Shown: one piece after another, positions 46,091 to 57,893 of the stretch
How the letters are laid out: each line of letters starts with the position of its first letter
Position numbering within the stretch: position 1 is the stretch's first letter
From: Periconia sp. R9002
Taxonomy: Eukaryota > Ascomycota > Dothideomycetes > Pleosporales > Periconiaceae
DNA length: 64,000 nucleotides
Direction: 5' to 3'
NCBI GenBank assembly: GCA_023627715.1
Contig: JAMAHW010000099.1
Coordinates: 62,001 to 126,000 of the forward strand
Notes under the pieces: generated by a model
What the model saw: only the letters and a program-made list of their open reading frames with translations
Databases searched by the model: none
Told to the model about the DNA's origin: nothing
Translations under genes and position numbers: made by a program

Positions 46091-47146
46091 TTTTGACCAT
46101 GGATCCGTGGCCAGTCCATGAAGTGACGTCGGGACGCGGGAGATGAAGAAATTACCATGGGGATTTTTGGCCTTTGTCATCCTCGTTTCCAGGACGTCGT
46201 GCATGTATGTATGTATTGAGAGTGTATGGGAGGGATTCCAGGCATGTTTTTTACGGCAAGGAGGCGCGGCGTGGGTTGTTGCGGGCTTACAAGGAAAGGG
46301 GGCGTCTTCTCTTTTCTCTTTTTCCTTAGTACTACTCGTTCTCCTCCCAACTCGTCACCCCCCCTATTTCGAGCAAGCAACATGACATTTAGCAGACACT
46401 CGCTGTTTTTCCTTTGCCGCGCTCCCCAAGTCCAGCTATGTTGCTACTTGTGCGCAAGAGCGAGCAGGCGGTTCTGATGAGTACGGAGAGTAGTTGGTCG
46501 ATATAGTTGGTGATGTATATGGATACAAATGATATCTCTCTGTTACTGTAGCATGAAACACTGCGTCTCGATTGATGTGCCACATATCAGATGGTCGAAC
46601 TAGCGCTAAGTGGCAGCCACTGACATCACCGAAGAAGGCGACACGGAGAAACCCTTGACCATGCGGAGATCGCAGACAATGACGTCGATGGATGCTGGCA
46701 TCAGCAAACCAACAAAAAAAAAACGTCTAGAATGCCGCCCTATCACACGACTAGAAGCTGCCCTTCTTCACAAATCTACTGAGTTGTACTTGCAACTTTA
46801 TGCATGAGTACTAGTTATTAGAGGCGCCGTATCCGCGAGTCTGTCTGCACACTCGCCCTGTCGCACATCATCTCCACGCTTGGCTTCGTGTTCCCTGTTT
46901 TGGCCGATACGCGAGGCAAAAGTAAATCACTATTATTTATAACTTGCTGAGACAAATCTTCATCGGCACTGAAAATCCTCTTTAACATCGGATTTGTGCT
47001 CTTTTCTTCCATCGACCCCGCAATCCTCGCTTTGCTACGCATTCCCTGGATTAACAGACCGGAGCAATCTCCACATCCGTCACCCCCACTTCCACCTCAA
47101 CAACATCAGCAGAAACCGAAGCCAAAACACAGCTCATTCCATCACA
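46091..47146. other. Intergenic region
   Basis: 3' UTR of the Zds-family gene and leader of slm1. No supported gene; short open frames here lack codon or motif support. Confidence 0.4.
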
Positions 47147-48760
47147 ATGGCATCCCCCACCAGTCCAACCGTCGGCCGCGCTGCCACCAACGGCAGCGTA
47201 GACGAAGATGCCATTCCGGGCGAGGACTCGAGCGAGGTCACCAAGCTGTTCGCCGAGCGCCTCCAGGCCTGGAAACACGCCGTCGCGTATCTGGAAGACT
47301 ACATCACCGCCACGGAGAAGACGAACCACGCCCACGGAAAAGAGTACGAGCGCGTTCTCAAGACGGTCAAAGATCCGCTCAAAGAGGGCCATCACTTTGA
47401 CCAGGCCCTGGGAGGTGTAGCTGGAATGTTTGAGAACATCAGGAGCAATACCCAGGTTCGTTTTCTTTTTTGACTCGGCTCTGTCCATATTCTCGCAGTA
47501 TGAATGCTAACATGTCGCGCCGCAATTCAGGGAATTTCGAATCAGCACTACGAAACTGCCAAACAGCTCAAGGGCCAAGTCCTCCCCACCTTTGAACGGC
47601 TACACACCGAGATCAAGAACAAATCCAAAGAGTTGGCCAAGGGCGCCGGCAAGCAGAGCAAGGCGGTTGATAAAGCGCGCGCGCTCACCCAAAAACACAT
47701 TGAGCATCTGGGCACGCATACCGCCACCTTTGACAGCTCCGGCGGGCGCATGACGGCCAACGATGATCCCTATGTCATCCAACGCGGTGTCCTGTACCGG
47801 CTTAATCGGCAGATTCAGGAAGAAAACAACAACCGTCAGGATCTGATCAGCGTGCAGAACAGCTTCGCTCAGTTTGAAGCTCATGTCCTCCAGACCATAC
47901 GTGAGTGGCCCCAGCGTCGCAAACCCTCCTTATCTTGAAAAACGGTCTACTGACGTACAGCAGAACACGGTCTTGCTCAGTTCATGCAAGTCATCACCAC
48001 GCAATGTGACCAAACCAAGACCATGTACGGTGATATGGTCGGCACTTCTCAAAGAATTCCCCTTGACTTTGAGTGGAACGGGTTCGTGCAGCGCAACAGC
48101 ACGATCCTGATCGACCCCAACGCGCCCCCACGCTCCGTCTCCAACATCAGCTTCCCCAACCAAGATCACCGGGCCACCAAACCCATCATCGCTGGCTCGC
48201 TCGAGCGCAAGGGAAAGATCATGCGCGGTTACGACACAAACTACTACGTCGTCACGCCCTCGAAATTCCTGCACGAGTACAAGACCGATGACAACTTCGC
48301 CAAGGACCCCGTCCCAGAAATGTCGCTCTACCTTCCCGACTGCGTCGTCGGCGCCGTCAGTGGCCAAAAGTTCAACGTCAAGGGCAAAGACGTGTCGAAA
48401 GGCAAGCTAGGAAACTCTTTCTCCATGTCGCACGAGCTGGCGTTCAAAGCGCACACGGCAGACGCCGCGCTGCAATGGCACAAAGCCATATCAGACGCCT
48501 GCGGCAAGTTGACGGGCGAGCTCCCTGACAGCAGCACCCCCACGAGCCCTGTCGCGGGGAAGACGAGTCCGGGTGGGAGCGTGAGCACCGCTGCTGGAGA
48601 CGCCAAACAGCCCGCTCCTCTGCAGACGGAAGGCTTGGCCAAGACGACCAGCGTCACCAATCCAGGCACTGCAACCACGCCCGGTACGAGTGCTGCGGCT
48701 GCTACACCTGGGTCTGCTGCGCCGGCGAGTGGTGTTGCAGGTGAGCCTGGAAAGTATTAA
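47147..48760 (+). CDS. slm1: Slm1-family BAR and PH domain protein
   Basis: Three exons (47147-47455, 47531-47900, 47961-48760; introns 75 and 60 nt) give 492 aa. Slm proteins bind PI(4,5)P2 at the plasma membrane, mark eisosome-associated sites and pass TORC2 signals to Ypk kinases and actin. Residues about 30-250 form the helical BAR-like region ('FAERLQAWKHAVAYLEDYI', 'YETAKQLKGQVLPTFERLHT', 'KELAKGAGKQSKAVDKARAL'). Residues about 300-410 are the PH domain ('GSLERKGKIMRGYDTNYYVV', 'FSMSHELAFKAHTADAALQW'). The tail is Ala/Thr/Pro/Ser-rich. The first donor is GTTCGT, weaker than usual. The second junction restores 'LQTIPEHGLAQFMQV'. Confidence 0.92.
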
Positions 48761-51263
48761 AAATTTGAATCGGAAATCTGGCGTGGATATTGTTTGGATT
48801 AGTTTTTTTTCCCTAGTCGCTTTATATCACCTTTTATGATCTTTCTAGTTAATGTTTGTTGTCTTCACAGCTGTATCTTCTTACTGAACGGTGGGTGGTT
48901 TCTGGTCTCTACACACACAGATCCCATCCCATCACAATCCAGTGCCTCTCCCTCTCCTCAGCACACAACACGGCAAAAAATCGGTTGGATGGATTGATTG
49001 ATGACATGCAAGGTGGGGAAGGGGGTTTATACAAAGATGCAGGCTTACATATTCTGTCAATCACGTGCACGCTAGCTGTATACATACATGTACTTACCTA
49101 GAGCCCCTCATCACCCTGTAATCACAGGAATGACGGAATATGTAAGCCTACCCTTTCTACCTATGTATATATTGTGAGGGAAAGAGTAGGTGCGCAGCGG
49201 GCGGGCGGGCTGGCTGGCTGATTGTGGGGCAGGGAATGAGGGGGGTGGTGGGATTATGGTCTGTCTGCTACCTATCAATTGATATGATGCACGTACTGTA
49301 GTAGGTAATAAGAGTTTGTTAGTTAAAGGATTAATACGTAGAATGTTAAACTTGCTGTGTACAGGAAGTACGTCGTACGTGTCGTCCAGTTCTCCCAAAG
49401 CCCCCCACATCGACGAGATAGATCCCTTAGCAATGAACCACACCTACCTAGCACAAACAAACAACATTGGAAAGTAACAATCAATTGATCTTCATCCCCC
49501 ATCTCTCCCTCCTACAAACCCCCACAAGTATTTCTCTCCCCAAAGCAAGTCCCCAAACAGGCAATCATTCCCCCACCTATCTCCTCCCTTACACATCCAT
49601 CCATCCATACAACCTCTCCTCTCTTTCCCCCCGTATTCCTCATCACCTTATCCCCCCTGCAATGCGCAACAAACACGACTCATTCAGCATCATCCTACCG
49701 TCCTACGCAACAAAGATCGCCCCGACTTCTTTCCCCATCCACAACGCCGACTCGACTCGGACGCTCGTGAACGCCACTGGACGGGTGTACTAGCAGACGG
49801 CGGGCGGGCGGCCTTTCCCGCGCGCCCGTCCAACTAGTCAGCATGCCATTCACATTGAATATTGTATTGGCATGAGGAGTCAGGCACGAGTCAGGCACGG
49901 AAGAAAAAACGTTAGCGAGCCACTCGGATGCATTCGCGGTGGGGATGCGACGGGTGGGGCGTTGCTGTGACGAGGGCAGGGGGGGTGATGCATTGGTCTT
50001 GGGGGCGAGGGGTGGCGCCGGGCAGGGATTGTTGGGGGTTGCTGGGTTGGGTTGGGATGGGATGGGATGGTGAGACGTTGATGAGGTCTGGTTTTGGGAT
50101 GGGGATCTGGGATTTTGAGGAGGAGGAGGAGGAGGAGGATTTTCAGTGACCAGAATCCTCAAAAAAGGGAGGTTTTCGTCTTCGTTTTTTCGGCTGTTTT
50201 CCATTGAAAGTATTTTCCTCTTCGCAATTGGTTGGTGTAATCGGGCTTTGTTTACATATTCATCACCCTACTTTACGAAACTCCCTCTTATTCCCGTTCG
50301 CACGCCGTTTCTGGTACCTCTACGCGGGCGGGCGGCCAGCGAAAAAGACATTATGTAACATCGATATTTCCTCGTCCTCGCCGTCTTCCTCCCATGATCC
50401 TGGCAACATGGGCAATAAATGTGAGGCTGAATACCCGTATTCCCTGCTGAAGTAATATGACAAGAACGTTTTGCGAAGAATATCTCCGATGATCCACCAT
50501 TTTTCGAACTAGGTACATAGGGAAATGAGCGTTTTGGCCCGCCCCCCGAGGGGTGTCTCGTACGATAGAGGTAGAAGAGGTTTTTATGGACTAATGGGCA
50601 AATCCAAGTATTGCTATGCTTTCAGCTCAAGGAGAGATTCTATGTACATCTGGGGATGTGTTTACGGACCAGGTTTCGAGACATACATTTTTTCTTCTCC
50701 ATTTCCCTCTGCGAAGCGAAAGACCCAATCGATGCGTTCCTCTGTGCGTAATAGGTACCTACTTCCGCATCAAGGCACCGTCTCCAGTCCTTCTTGGCCA
50801 CGGGGGACGTGCTCACGTCAACGGCAGCCGAAATACACAACAAGGAAATCAATCGGCAGTCGCTTCAAGCGGCAGGGCGGCAGCGTTGCTCATTGCGGGG
50901 CGAAAAAAAGAACGAAGGAACGCATTCCCTCCCAATTCGTATGTACGCTGTAAAGCGATTTGAAGCATGCGCATCCCAATTAATATAGGATTGATCCCCC
51001 CCGTGTCATTCTTTCCCACCGGCCCAAGTCGTCGGGTTCCTCCCCAAGAGCTGATTCGAGAGAAAATTGGGGATCCTTCTCAGGAGACTTTTTCGAGCGA
51101 GCGAGAGGGAAGGGCGAGGGATACGACTCCTCCATGGATGGACGATCATCGTGTGCTTCTTCGGTTTATAGTTCGTCGGGGCTGCTTTTGTCTTGATCGT
51201 TCGAGCGTGAGGGCGTCCGGTCACTCAATTCCCCTTCTTTTCCATGATTGATTGCTTTCTGCT
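48761..51263. other. 2.5-kb intergenic interval
   Basis: No gene could be supported. A proline-rich leftward open frame (50204-49695) exists, but its composition mirrors GT/CT-rich low-complexity DNA. Poly-T, (GGA)n at 50120-50140 and GGCGGGCGGGC tracts occur. Confidence 0.4.
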
Positions 51264-52757
51264 ATGAAGATGGCTCCACTCCTCGACGGCGTACACCGGT
51301 GGCATGCCCGCGCCCTGGAGCATAACACGAAGCAGGCGTCAACGTTCGCCGTTGGCATTCCGTTCATAATCATCAGCATCGCCGTGATGAGCCTCCGAGT
51401 GCATGTCAGATTGAATCTAATCAAGATCAAGTTGGCGTCCGATGATTGTAAGTCGGCTCTGGTCGAGCTGGGTTGGTATGAGGGAGGGAACGAGGCTTAT
51501 ACAGGCAACAGATCTCATGATTACCGGGACTGCATTCACTATAGCGCTTTCGGTGGCGAACATGATATGTACGGCACTCTACCTATCCACCAACGTAGTA
51601 TGATGGCGACGAACGCTAATGTATATCCTACTGTGACAGGCGGATGGTACGGCGTAGGCATGCACAGTGAGTTCTCCTACTCTACACCTACATTCCGACC
51701 AAGGCAACTAAACGAAACCAACAGCGCCCGATATCCCCCCTGAAAACCTCGAACCGATGCTCAAAGCCAACCTCGCGACCCGGTTACTCTACGTCGTCGC
51801 CATCTGCTTTGTCAAATTCAGCATCCTCGTTTTCTATCTGAAGATCGATCCGCGCAAACCCACCAGATGGGCCGTGTACTTCCTGATGGCGTTCGTGTTT
51901 GCGCTTTCCATCACGACGTTCTTCGTTTTGCTGTTCGTCTGCGTGCCGCCGTCGCTGTTCTGGAAACCGGCAGAGCAGCTTCTTCACCCTGAAAAATGCA
52001 TGAAGCAGACGACGCAACAGATCTTCTTCAACGTCAACGGTATCATGAAGTATGTTGCCTTCTATCGCTATCCTGATGCTATGTGCTAACGAGGCGTTCG
52101 ATCCAGCATTGTCCAAGATGTGGGCATTTATATTCTACCTATACCCATCATATTTACTCTTCAGATGTCCCTTCGTCAAAAAGTGGCATTAGCAGCCATT
52201 CTCTCTGTGGGTCTGATTGCCGTCGCAGGTAATAAGCTCTTCTAAGCCACAAGATGTGACAGATGACTGACAATCATAAATAGCTGGCTGTGTACGCTTC
52301 TACTACGTCCTCTTCCTCGCTAACGAGAAAGACATCTGGTATTACATGGCAGACTCTCTCAACTGGTGTAGTATCGAGATCTATGCAGGTACGTTTATCA
52401 TGATCCACATTCTTTTGGCCATGCTCCTGTCGCTGAAAAACCTATCCTAACACATTTCCAGCCATCATCTGCGGATCCGCATCGACATTCAAAGCTCTCG
52501 TCAAAACCTACCTCCCCAAGATCTGGGGTAGTTCCCACGGCTCCGACGTACAAGCGCACCATGGCTATAACGGCTCTTCCAGTGGACAATTTGTCATGGC
52601 ACCGTATGGCGGACCGTCTTCGAATAAATCTCACAGTAACCGCAAGTATGGCGTCGGCGATATCACAGAGATCGGGAATGAAAGTGAAGAGCACATTGTG
52701 TCGAATAAAGCAGCTACGGGGACTAAGGATAGTATTGAGAAGAGCACGCGCGTGTAG
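51264..52757 (+). CDS. SAT4/rhodopsin-type seven-helix membrane protein
   Basis: Seven exons (51264-51447, 51512-51568, 51640-51666, 51725-52049, 52107-52228, 52284-52388, 52462-52757) give about 371 aa. Plant-pathogen GPCR-like proteins and many fungal membrane proteins share this rhodopsin-like domain. Visible helices include 'FAVGIPFIIISIAVMSLRV', 'YLMITGTAFTIALSVANMI', 'LLYVVAICFVKFSILVFYL', 'FLMAFVFALSITTFFVLLFV', 'VGIYILPIPIIFTLQM' and 'VALAAILSVGLIAVAAGCVR'. Family motifs are 'W.A...FFNVNGI' and 'CSIEIYAAIICGSASTFKAL'. The second intron is the weak point: the donor I use (51569) keeps frame but shortens the second helix region. The better-looking donors at 51595 and 51598 break the frame. 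No CFEM domain is present. The tail is polar. Confidence 0.8.
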
Positions 52758-53044
52758 AGAGGCGCTCGGGGCGTATTATGGGTTGGGAAGGAAACATGAT
52801 GGACGGAAAAATATAATGTTATGGGTCTTGTAAGAACTCGGAAAATACTCAATGTCAAAAATCGCCATCTGGCCGCCTCATTGCTGATAGGATGCAATCA
52901 TGAATAAACAATCAACATTGCACCTGAGGAAGCTACATTTGTCAAGTCTATCGAGATACCCTGTATTTTTCTTGTCTGCCAATCTCAGCATAACCGAATA
53001 AGAGCCTTGAGTATAACAATGCAGCATCCACAACTCAAATCCCT
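52758..53044. terminator. Shared 3' region of convergent genes
   Basis: 287 bp between two convergent stop codons. It must contain both polyadenylation regions. AT-rich words such as AATAAA-like 'gaataaacaatc' at 52901 occur. Confidence 0.35.
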
Positions 53045-54178
53045 CTATTTCTCAGAATGCGCAATACAATTCGCCAGGGTAACCATTCTCCGATCCTCCT
53101 TCAACGCCTTCAACTCATCCACGAAATCCTGTTCCCACGCTTCATCCAGCCTAGTAGGCTTCCAACCCAACAACTTCCTCGCCAGCACACCAGTCGTAGC
53201 CTTGTGACCACCCCATCCACGCTCCGCAACATCGCTGCGACCAGCAGTCAACTTCGTCGCAATCTCCTCCAGCGGCACCAGCCGAATCTCCTTCGTCTTG
53301 GGCGTGTTCTCGCGCGGCAATGTGCCGTCAGCGAACGCAACATCCAGACACTTTTGGTTGATATCTTTAATCAGCACCCGTCCCGCAGTCGGGAAAATAA
53401 CCCCCTTCTTCCCCGAAGGCAAATACCCAACCCCACGATCTTCGCGCTCCAGAATCGCACGTACGAGCAGAACATACAACTCCGCAAGATCCAGCACATG
53501 TACGCGGTCGAAATTCGCCGTTTCATTCAGCTTCCATCCGTACCCGTGCTGCACCACGTACATGGTAATCAGCGGAATCACGAGGGCCTGGCGGTTGAAC
53601 AGACCAGTCCCCTCACCGAAGATTAACGGCGTGTTTACGCTGATGGCTTGCACCCCGGACGCGGCCGCCGCTTCCAGCACGCCAATCTCGGCCGTTCGCT
53701 GCGGATACGGTTCCGCGTCGTTGAGAGCCTTCATCGCTTCCAGAATTTCGGACGCATCGGCCTCGTCGTTCCATTCCCGGACCGGCTTGGGAGGTTGCGT
53801 CAAGGGTCGGTCCGCGAGGTTCGTGCATCCTGAGATGTGCAACAGCCAAGGTGCGGGCGCGCCGGGTTTCACGCGGCGCGCGAGCCCGTTAACAAAAGCG
53901 ACGGCGCCTTCTGGGACGAAGCCTGAACCGGTGTTGACCACGATGTCGTAATTCGCGGCTGTGTCCTCGATGAAGGATGTATCGTCTAGCCCGCCGTTCC
54001 ACGCGATGGTGTTGACGCGGTCGCCGTAGGTGTCTTTGAGTTTGGTCGCTTTGGCTGGGTCGCGGACGAGCACATCGATGGTGAGGGGTTTGAGACTCGG
54101 CGCGCTGCTGGAGACGAGTTGGTCTAGCACCGTGCCGCCTACGTACCCCGTGGCGCCTGTGAGGAGGATTTTGCTCAT
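53045..54178 (-). CDS. Atypical SDR / NmrA-like NAD(P)-binding protein
   Basis: A single exon of 377 aa. It starts with the extended-SDR glycine motif 'TGATGYVGG' (residues about 7-15), followed by 'VLVRDPAKATKLKDTYGDRV', a typical second strand, and later 'LLHISGCTNLAD' and 'NTPLIFGEGTGLFNRQALVI'. No classical YxxxK was found where expected, so it belongs with the atypical, NmrA-like or epimerase-like SDRs that may sense rather than reduce. The start is the ATG at 54178, directly before the Rossmann strand. An in-frame ATG at 54229 would add 17 residues. It lies convergent to the SAT4-type gene. Confidence 0.85.
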   Translation of the reverse strand: MSKILLTGATGYVGGTVLDQLVSSSAPSLKPLTIDVLVRDPAKATKLKDTYGDRVNTIAWNGGLDDTSFIEDTAANYDIVVNTGSGFVPEGAVAFVNGLARRVKPGAPAPWLLHISGCTNLADRPLTQPPKPVREWNDEADASEILEAMKALNDAEPYPQRTAEIGVLEAAAASGVQAISVNTPLIFGEGTGLFNRQALVIPLITMYVVQHGYGWKLNETANFDRVHVLDLAELYVLLVRAILEREDRGVGYLPSGKKGVIFPTAGRVLIKDINQKCLDVAFADGTLPRENTPKTKEIRLVPLEEIATKLTAGRSDVAERGWGGHKATTGVLARKLLGWKPTRLDEAWEQDFVDELKALKEDRRMVTLANCIAHSEK

Positions 54179-54229
54179 CTTTTCTTGTCGTTCGACGATT
54201 TTTTTGAAGGTGTTTGGAGAACGACACAA

Positions 54230-55976
54230 TTCGTAGCGATTGATGGGAGCAACACAACAGGAGGTAGGAACTCAAATCTTCGTCAAACCACACGGAAGAA
54301 AAAGTTAAGAAGCCGCAAACACGCAAAAAGTAACAATCTACGTTTTTCAGCCCACATCAACCCCACACACACATATTGCCCAGCGTCGCTACACAACTAA
54401 CTGCCCGTCCCGTCCTTAGCCACCTCGGAAACCAAGCTCGTTCTCCGTGTGCCGTTGCTCACCCCCTCCCCCGCCGCAGCAAAACGCTAGCAACTGTACA
54501 GTACTGTAGCATCAATCTCCTATTTCCGCTAGTCTTCGATGCTTAAGCTAACTCATTCGGTCGGTACCTTGGTGGGGTTATTTGGAGTAAGTAAGTGATA
54601 GTCTCTCGCCTGGTCATCCACAATGATACGATAGATACCTCATATCAATCATATACGCAAATTTATACCTATACCAAACCTCAGCTACACCAATCAAACT
54701 TCGAAATCTCTCTGTTCGTACGTAGGATGCGTGATGTCACGCCACCATAATACCTAGTACGACAAGGAATCAGAAATCAAGTTTCGATCGTCCCTCGCTT
54801 ATGTAGGCGCCGCCGCCGCCCTGTCACGTATCCAACCCTAATTAATAGGTACCCGAAATTCTGCAGCAGATGTTAAGTTAATCAGGTACATCTTTACGTT
54901 GGTGCTTGTATGACTCGAGGATCACGCGACCTATTTTGTACGTAGGCCTACTGTATGTTGGTGGTTGGAGAAAGACGCCAAGTTTGGTATGAGATTGATG
55001 ATGTGGGGTGTGTTTGGAGGGAAGATGGAGGGAATGGAAGATTGATACGGCATACGCTTTTGTATGGGGAGGGGGGGTTTAGTGTTTTGCTTGACTCTAA
55101 AATTGGTCGCGTGCGTTTTGGGAGCTGGGAGACGTGCAAGTAACGTTGATGTGATATGTTGCGAATTCGTCATGCCGTATCAGGTTCTGGTGTAAATTGA
55201 GAAGGTTGAGAGGAGTTTCAACGAGTGAGATTTTGAGTAGTTGTGAAAATCACGGATACACCCCCACCAAGCCCTAAGCAGCTTGAGTAGAGTTGCTCAT
55301 CATTTCCCAAACAAAAACCGAATCCTCGAGTTTTAAAGATTCTCCCCAGTCTAATTGCGCTAGTCTCTCATCTCAACCGAACACCCACTCAACCCGTTCG
55401 ACTTTAATATTGGCTCTTGTGTGTTGGTTGCATGGTATTATTACAGTTGCTGCTCTGTGGATTATTTTGTACGGCCAAAAAGCTCAAGAACGTAGCTAGA
55501 ACTCTGGCTACTTTAACTTCGGATGCGTTTGAAGATACGCATTGTAATAGCTGGCATTCTAATATGAATGACCAAGATTGTTTTCTGGAATAGAAAAAGG
55601 GAAATAAAACATTTGGTTTAGGCTTGAATGCTTATACTAAGCGCTAAAAGACAGATGCAGGTTTGAATTGGATTGCTGTGAGCGATAGTCGCTCTACACA
55701 TCTCTACCAGTGCTTTGGTGCCAAGTGGGAGTATGATTCACTGGGGAGATTGAGTCTTAATTCCAACGCCTTCATGATGCAGATAATATTGTAGTATGAT
55801 TAAAGATGCACCATTATGTTCTTCGCAGTTTTAATGTAAGTTGAGTGCTATACGGCAATATGTTATTATGTCAAGGCAACTTTCAGAAGTCAATATCCCC
55901 AATTTGTTCTGAACCTAAGACTTCGGAAGAATCAACAGCTACTGCAGGAGAATTTATTCAAAATGACAACATTCAA
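54230..55976. other. 1.7-kb intergenic interval
   Basis: No supported gene. It includes the promoter of the atypical SDR gene and the 3' region of the dienelactone hydrolase gene. The short rightward open frame at 54955-55143 has no recognisable product. Confidence 0.4.
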
Positions 55977-56914
55977 TCAAGAAAACCACCTCGAGAACCA
56001 CGAAACAGCCTGGCCTTCCGCCAGCTGCGCTGCCTCCATCTCCTTTTTATCGTCTGGGTGAATGCGGATAGCAAAGCCGTGAACGGCACCGGGTATCAAC
56101 TTGACTTCGTGCGGAGCATCGGTCTTATTCTCAAGTATAGTCTTCATCTTCTGCACGTCAGGGCCCTTCATCTGCGTGTCCTCCTCACCGACGGACCAGG
56201 AAATGGGAATTTTAATGGGTTCGACATCGTCCGGAACTTTTACGTAGGTCGGGTGTGCAACGAAGGCAGCATCTATGAGCGGTTCTGGGGTGGAAGAAAG
56301 AGTCTGCGAGGAGTGTCGGGTCACGCGGTGCTCGGGGCGGTCTTGTGCGAGCGTAGTAGCGTGCTTGCCGCCCCAGCAGAATCCGGCCGCGCCAATCTTC
56401 AGGTCTTTGGTCGGGAATGGAGGAGGTGAGGTACGGAGAGCCTGAAAAAATTTGATGACACCGGCCTCGGTCTTGGAGGGCTTGCACGATCGTATCCAAG
56501 GGATCACGTGATACATGCACTTGAAGAAGATAAACGGCTTGACGAATATGGTGGTGAACCAGGAAGTGGATTTGTCAAATAGCAGGTCGAACGACGGAAG
56601 CATGGAAGGAGACACGGCTCGGCCTTAAGGAGTCCAAGAGTTAGATGTAGATGATGAATTCTGGGGGCGCAGGACCGACCGTTCATGAGATCGGGGCAAT
56701 AGACTAAGAAACCTCCTTTGGCGTAGTGATCGCATAAGACTCGATTGTTTACAAAGTCCCATCCGAAGGCATCTGTAAGAAAAACGATTATACCCTTAGG
56801 CGTGACTCCGGTTTCAGGCTCAGCAACATATGTCGGGTAGCCATTGATCGTGACCTCTTTGCCGGTTGGGTGGTTCTTGGATATTCCTCCACGAAAGCAG
56901 TCAGGACAGGACAT
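55977..56914 (-). CDS. Dienelactone hydrolase family protein
   Basis: Two exons (56914-56680, 56623-55977; 56-nt intron with GTCGGT donor) give 293 aa. The alpha/beta-hydrolase triad of this family is Cys-Asp-His. The nucleophile lies in 'GFCWGGKHA', the aspartate in 'SVGEEDTQM' and the histidine in 'AVHGFAIR'. The N-terminal 'MSCPDCFRGG' and 'GIIVFLTDAFGWDF' are typical of fungal DLH proteins. Bacterial relatives open dienelactones in chlorocatechol breakdown; the fungal substrate is generally unknown. Splicing restores 'YCPDLMNGRAVSP'. The length is complete. It is a soluble enzyme, probably in detoxification (inference), next to a glutathione transferase. Confidence 0.9.
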
Positions 56915-57103
56915 GGTGAGAGATGGCCAAAAGGACTATTCTATTGCAAATGGAAATGAAGATTTTTGAGCAGGGAGAACTTACAAAGGAAGATTTTATA
57001 GATCAAAAGCAAATAATAATTCTACCAAGCCGAGGTGGCACCTATCTCGGTATGAGTCGGTCGTATCGGTCGGATTTATCGCTTGTCGGACTATCAAAGT
57101 AAG

Positions 57104-57452
57104 GGCCCGTTCGGGGGGTCGTCAGGTTGCAGGTTGCAGGTTGCAGTATATAGTAAGGCTCGCGCGCGCCACTGACAGGGGGTAATACCTGTAGGAGTGA
57201 TCGACCTATCTGAGTACAGGTTTTTATTTATGTGTGCAGGTCCTAGAAGAGGTTTAGCTCTTACTTAGAGAGGGAAGCCGAAGGTCTGTGTAGGCACTAG
57301 TAGGGGTGAAATTCACTAGTGAATATATAGTGATTTCTACCACTAGAAATAATTTCTGAACCTGCTGGTTCACCCGAACACCCCCCCCTTTTACCAGATT
57401 TCAGGTCTTAGTCATACCTGCAACCTGCTACCTGGTGGCCCCGAACGGGCCC
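57104..57452. mobile_element. Non-autonomous DNA transposon (MITE) with terminal inverted repeats
   Basis: The ends are inverted copies. The left end reads GGGCCCGTTCGGGG then TCAGGTTGCAGGTTGCAGG. The reverse complement of the right end reads GGGCCCGTTCGGGG then CCAGGTAGCAGGTTGCAGG. About 36-38 bp match, with a 2-bp gap and a few mismatches. The 349-bp body has no open frame for a transposase and includes a smaller palindrome around 57307-57336. The 5' GGGCCCGTT style resembles PIF/Harbinger MITEs, and TAA stands before the left end, but the right flank shows no matching duplication. The superfamily is therefore tentative. Confidence 0.7.
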
Positions 57453-57893
57453 GGACAAGCTAGCAGCTTTTGGGGTAATACGCAGAGGAAACGAGTACAA
57501 GTTAGCGATTTGGGGGCGATAACGCATCGTCTCGATGTCACTGAGCTCATGAACTATCTGTCACTAATGTGTAACGCCAAAGAGCTTCTTAAGAACCCTA
57601 GAAAATCGAAAAGCAAGTCGAGTACGTAGCGTAACGAAACATCTAAAAAAAAATAGCGTTATCAAAGCACCGAGCACTGTGCAGGAAGAGACTGTGTCAG
57701 CCGAACCTCAGCATTGCATAGTATTAGCTACTTAACCATCTGTATGAGAACTTCAATTTCTCAATATCATGAATATATCCATAATCAAGTCCAGCATACT
57801 ATCAAGTGTTTACAACTTTGATTTGGTCTTTTCCTCCGCCCTTCGAACCAATGCTTCCAGTTCTCAGAATAGTCTCGACGCACTTGCGAGCAC
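57453..57893. other. Spacer between element and GST gene
   Basis: AT-rich; no supported gene. The rightmost part is the 3' UTR of the transferase gene. Confidence 0.35.

Noticed and set aside
49695..50204. 169-codon leftward proline-rich open frame
   Set aside because: Composition follows GGA/GGT low-complexity DNA; no motif, no splice signals, no clear neighbours on that strand.
53298..53951. 217-codon rightward open frame opposite the atypical SDR gene
   Set aside because: Antisense shadow; the leftward frame has the glycine motif and full SDR length.
57359..57377. tRNA-like word 'GGTTCACCC' within the inverted-repeat element
   Set aside because: No matching acceptor stem, D-arm or anticodon arm could be folded around it.
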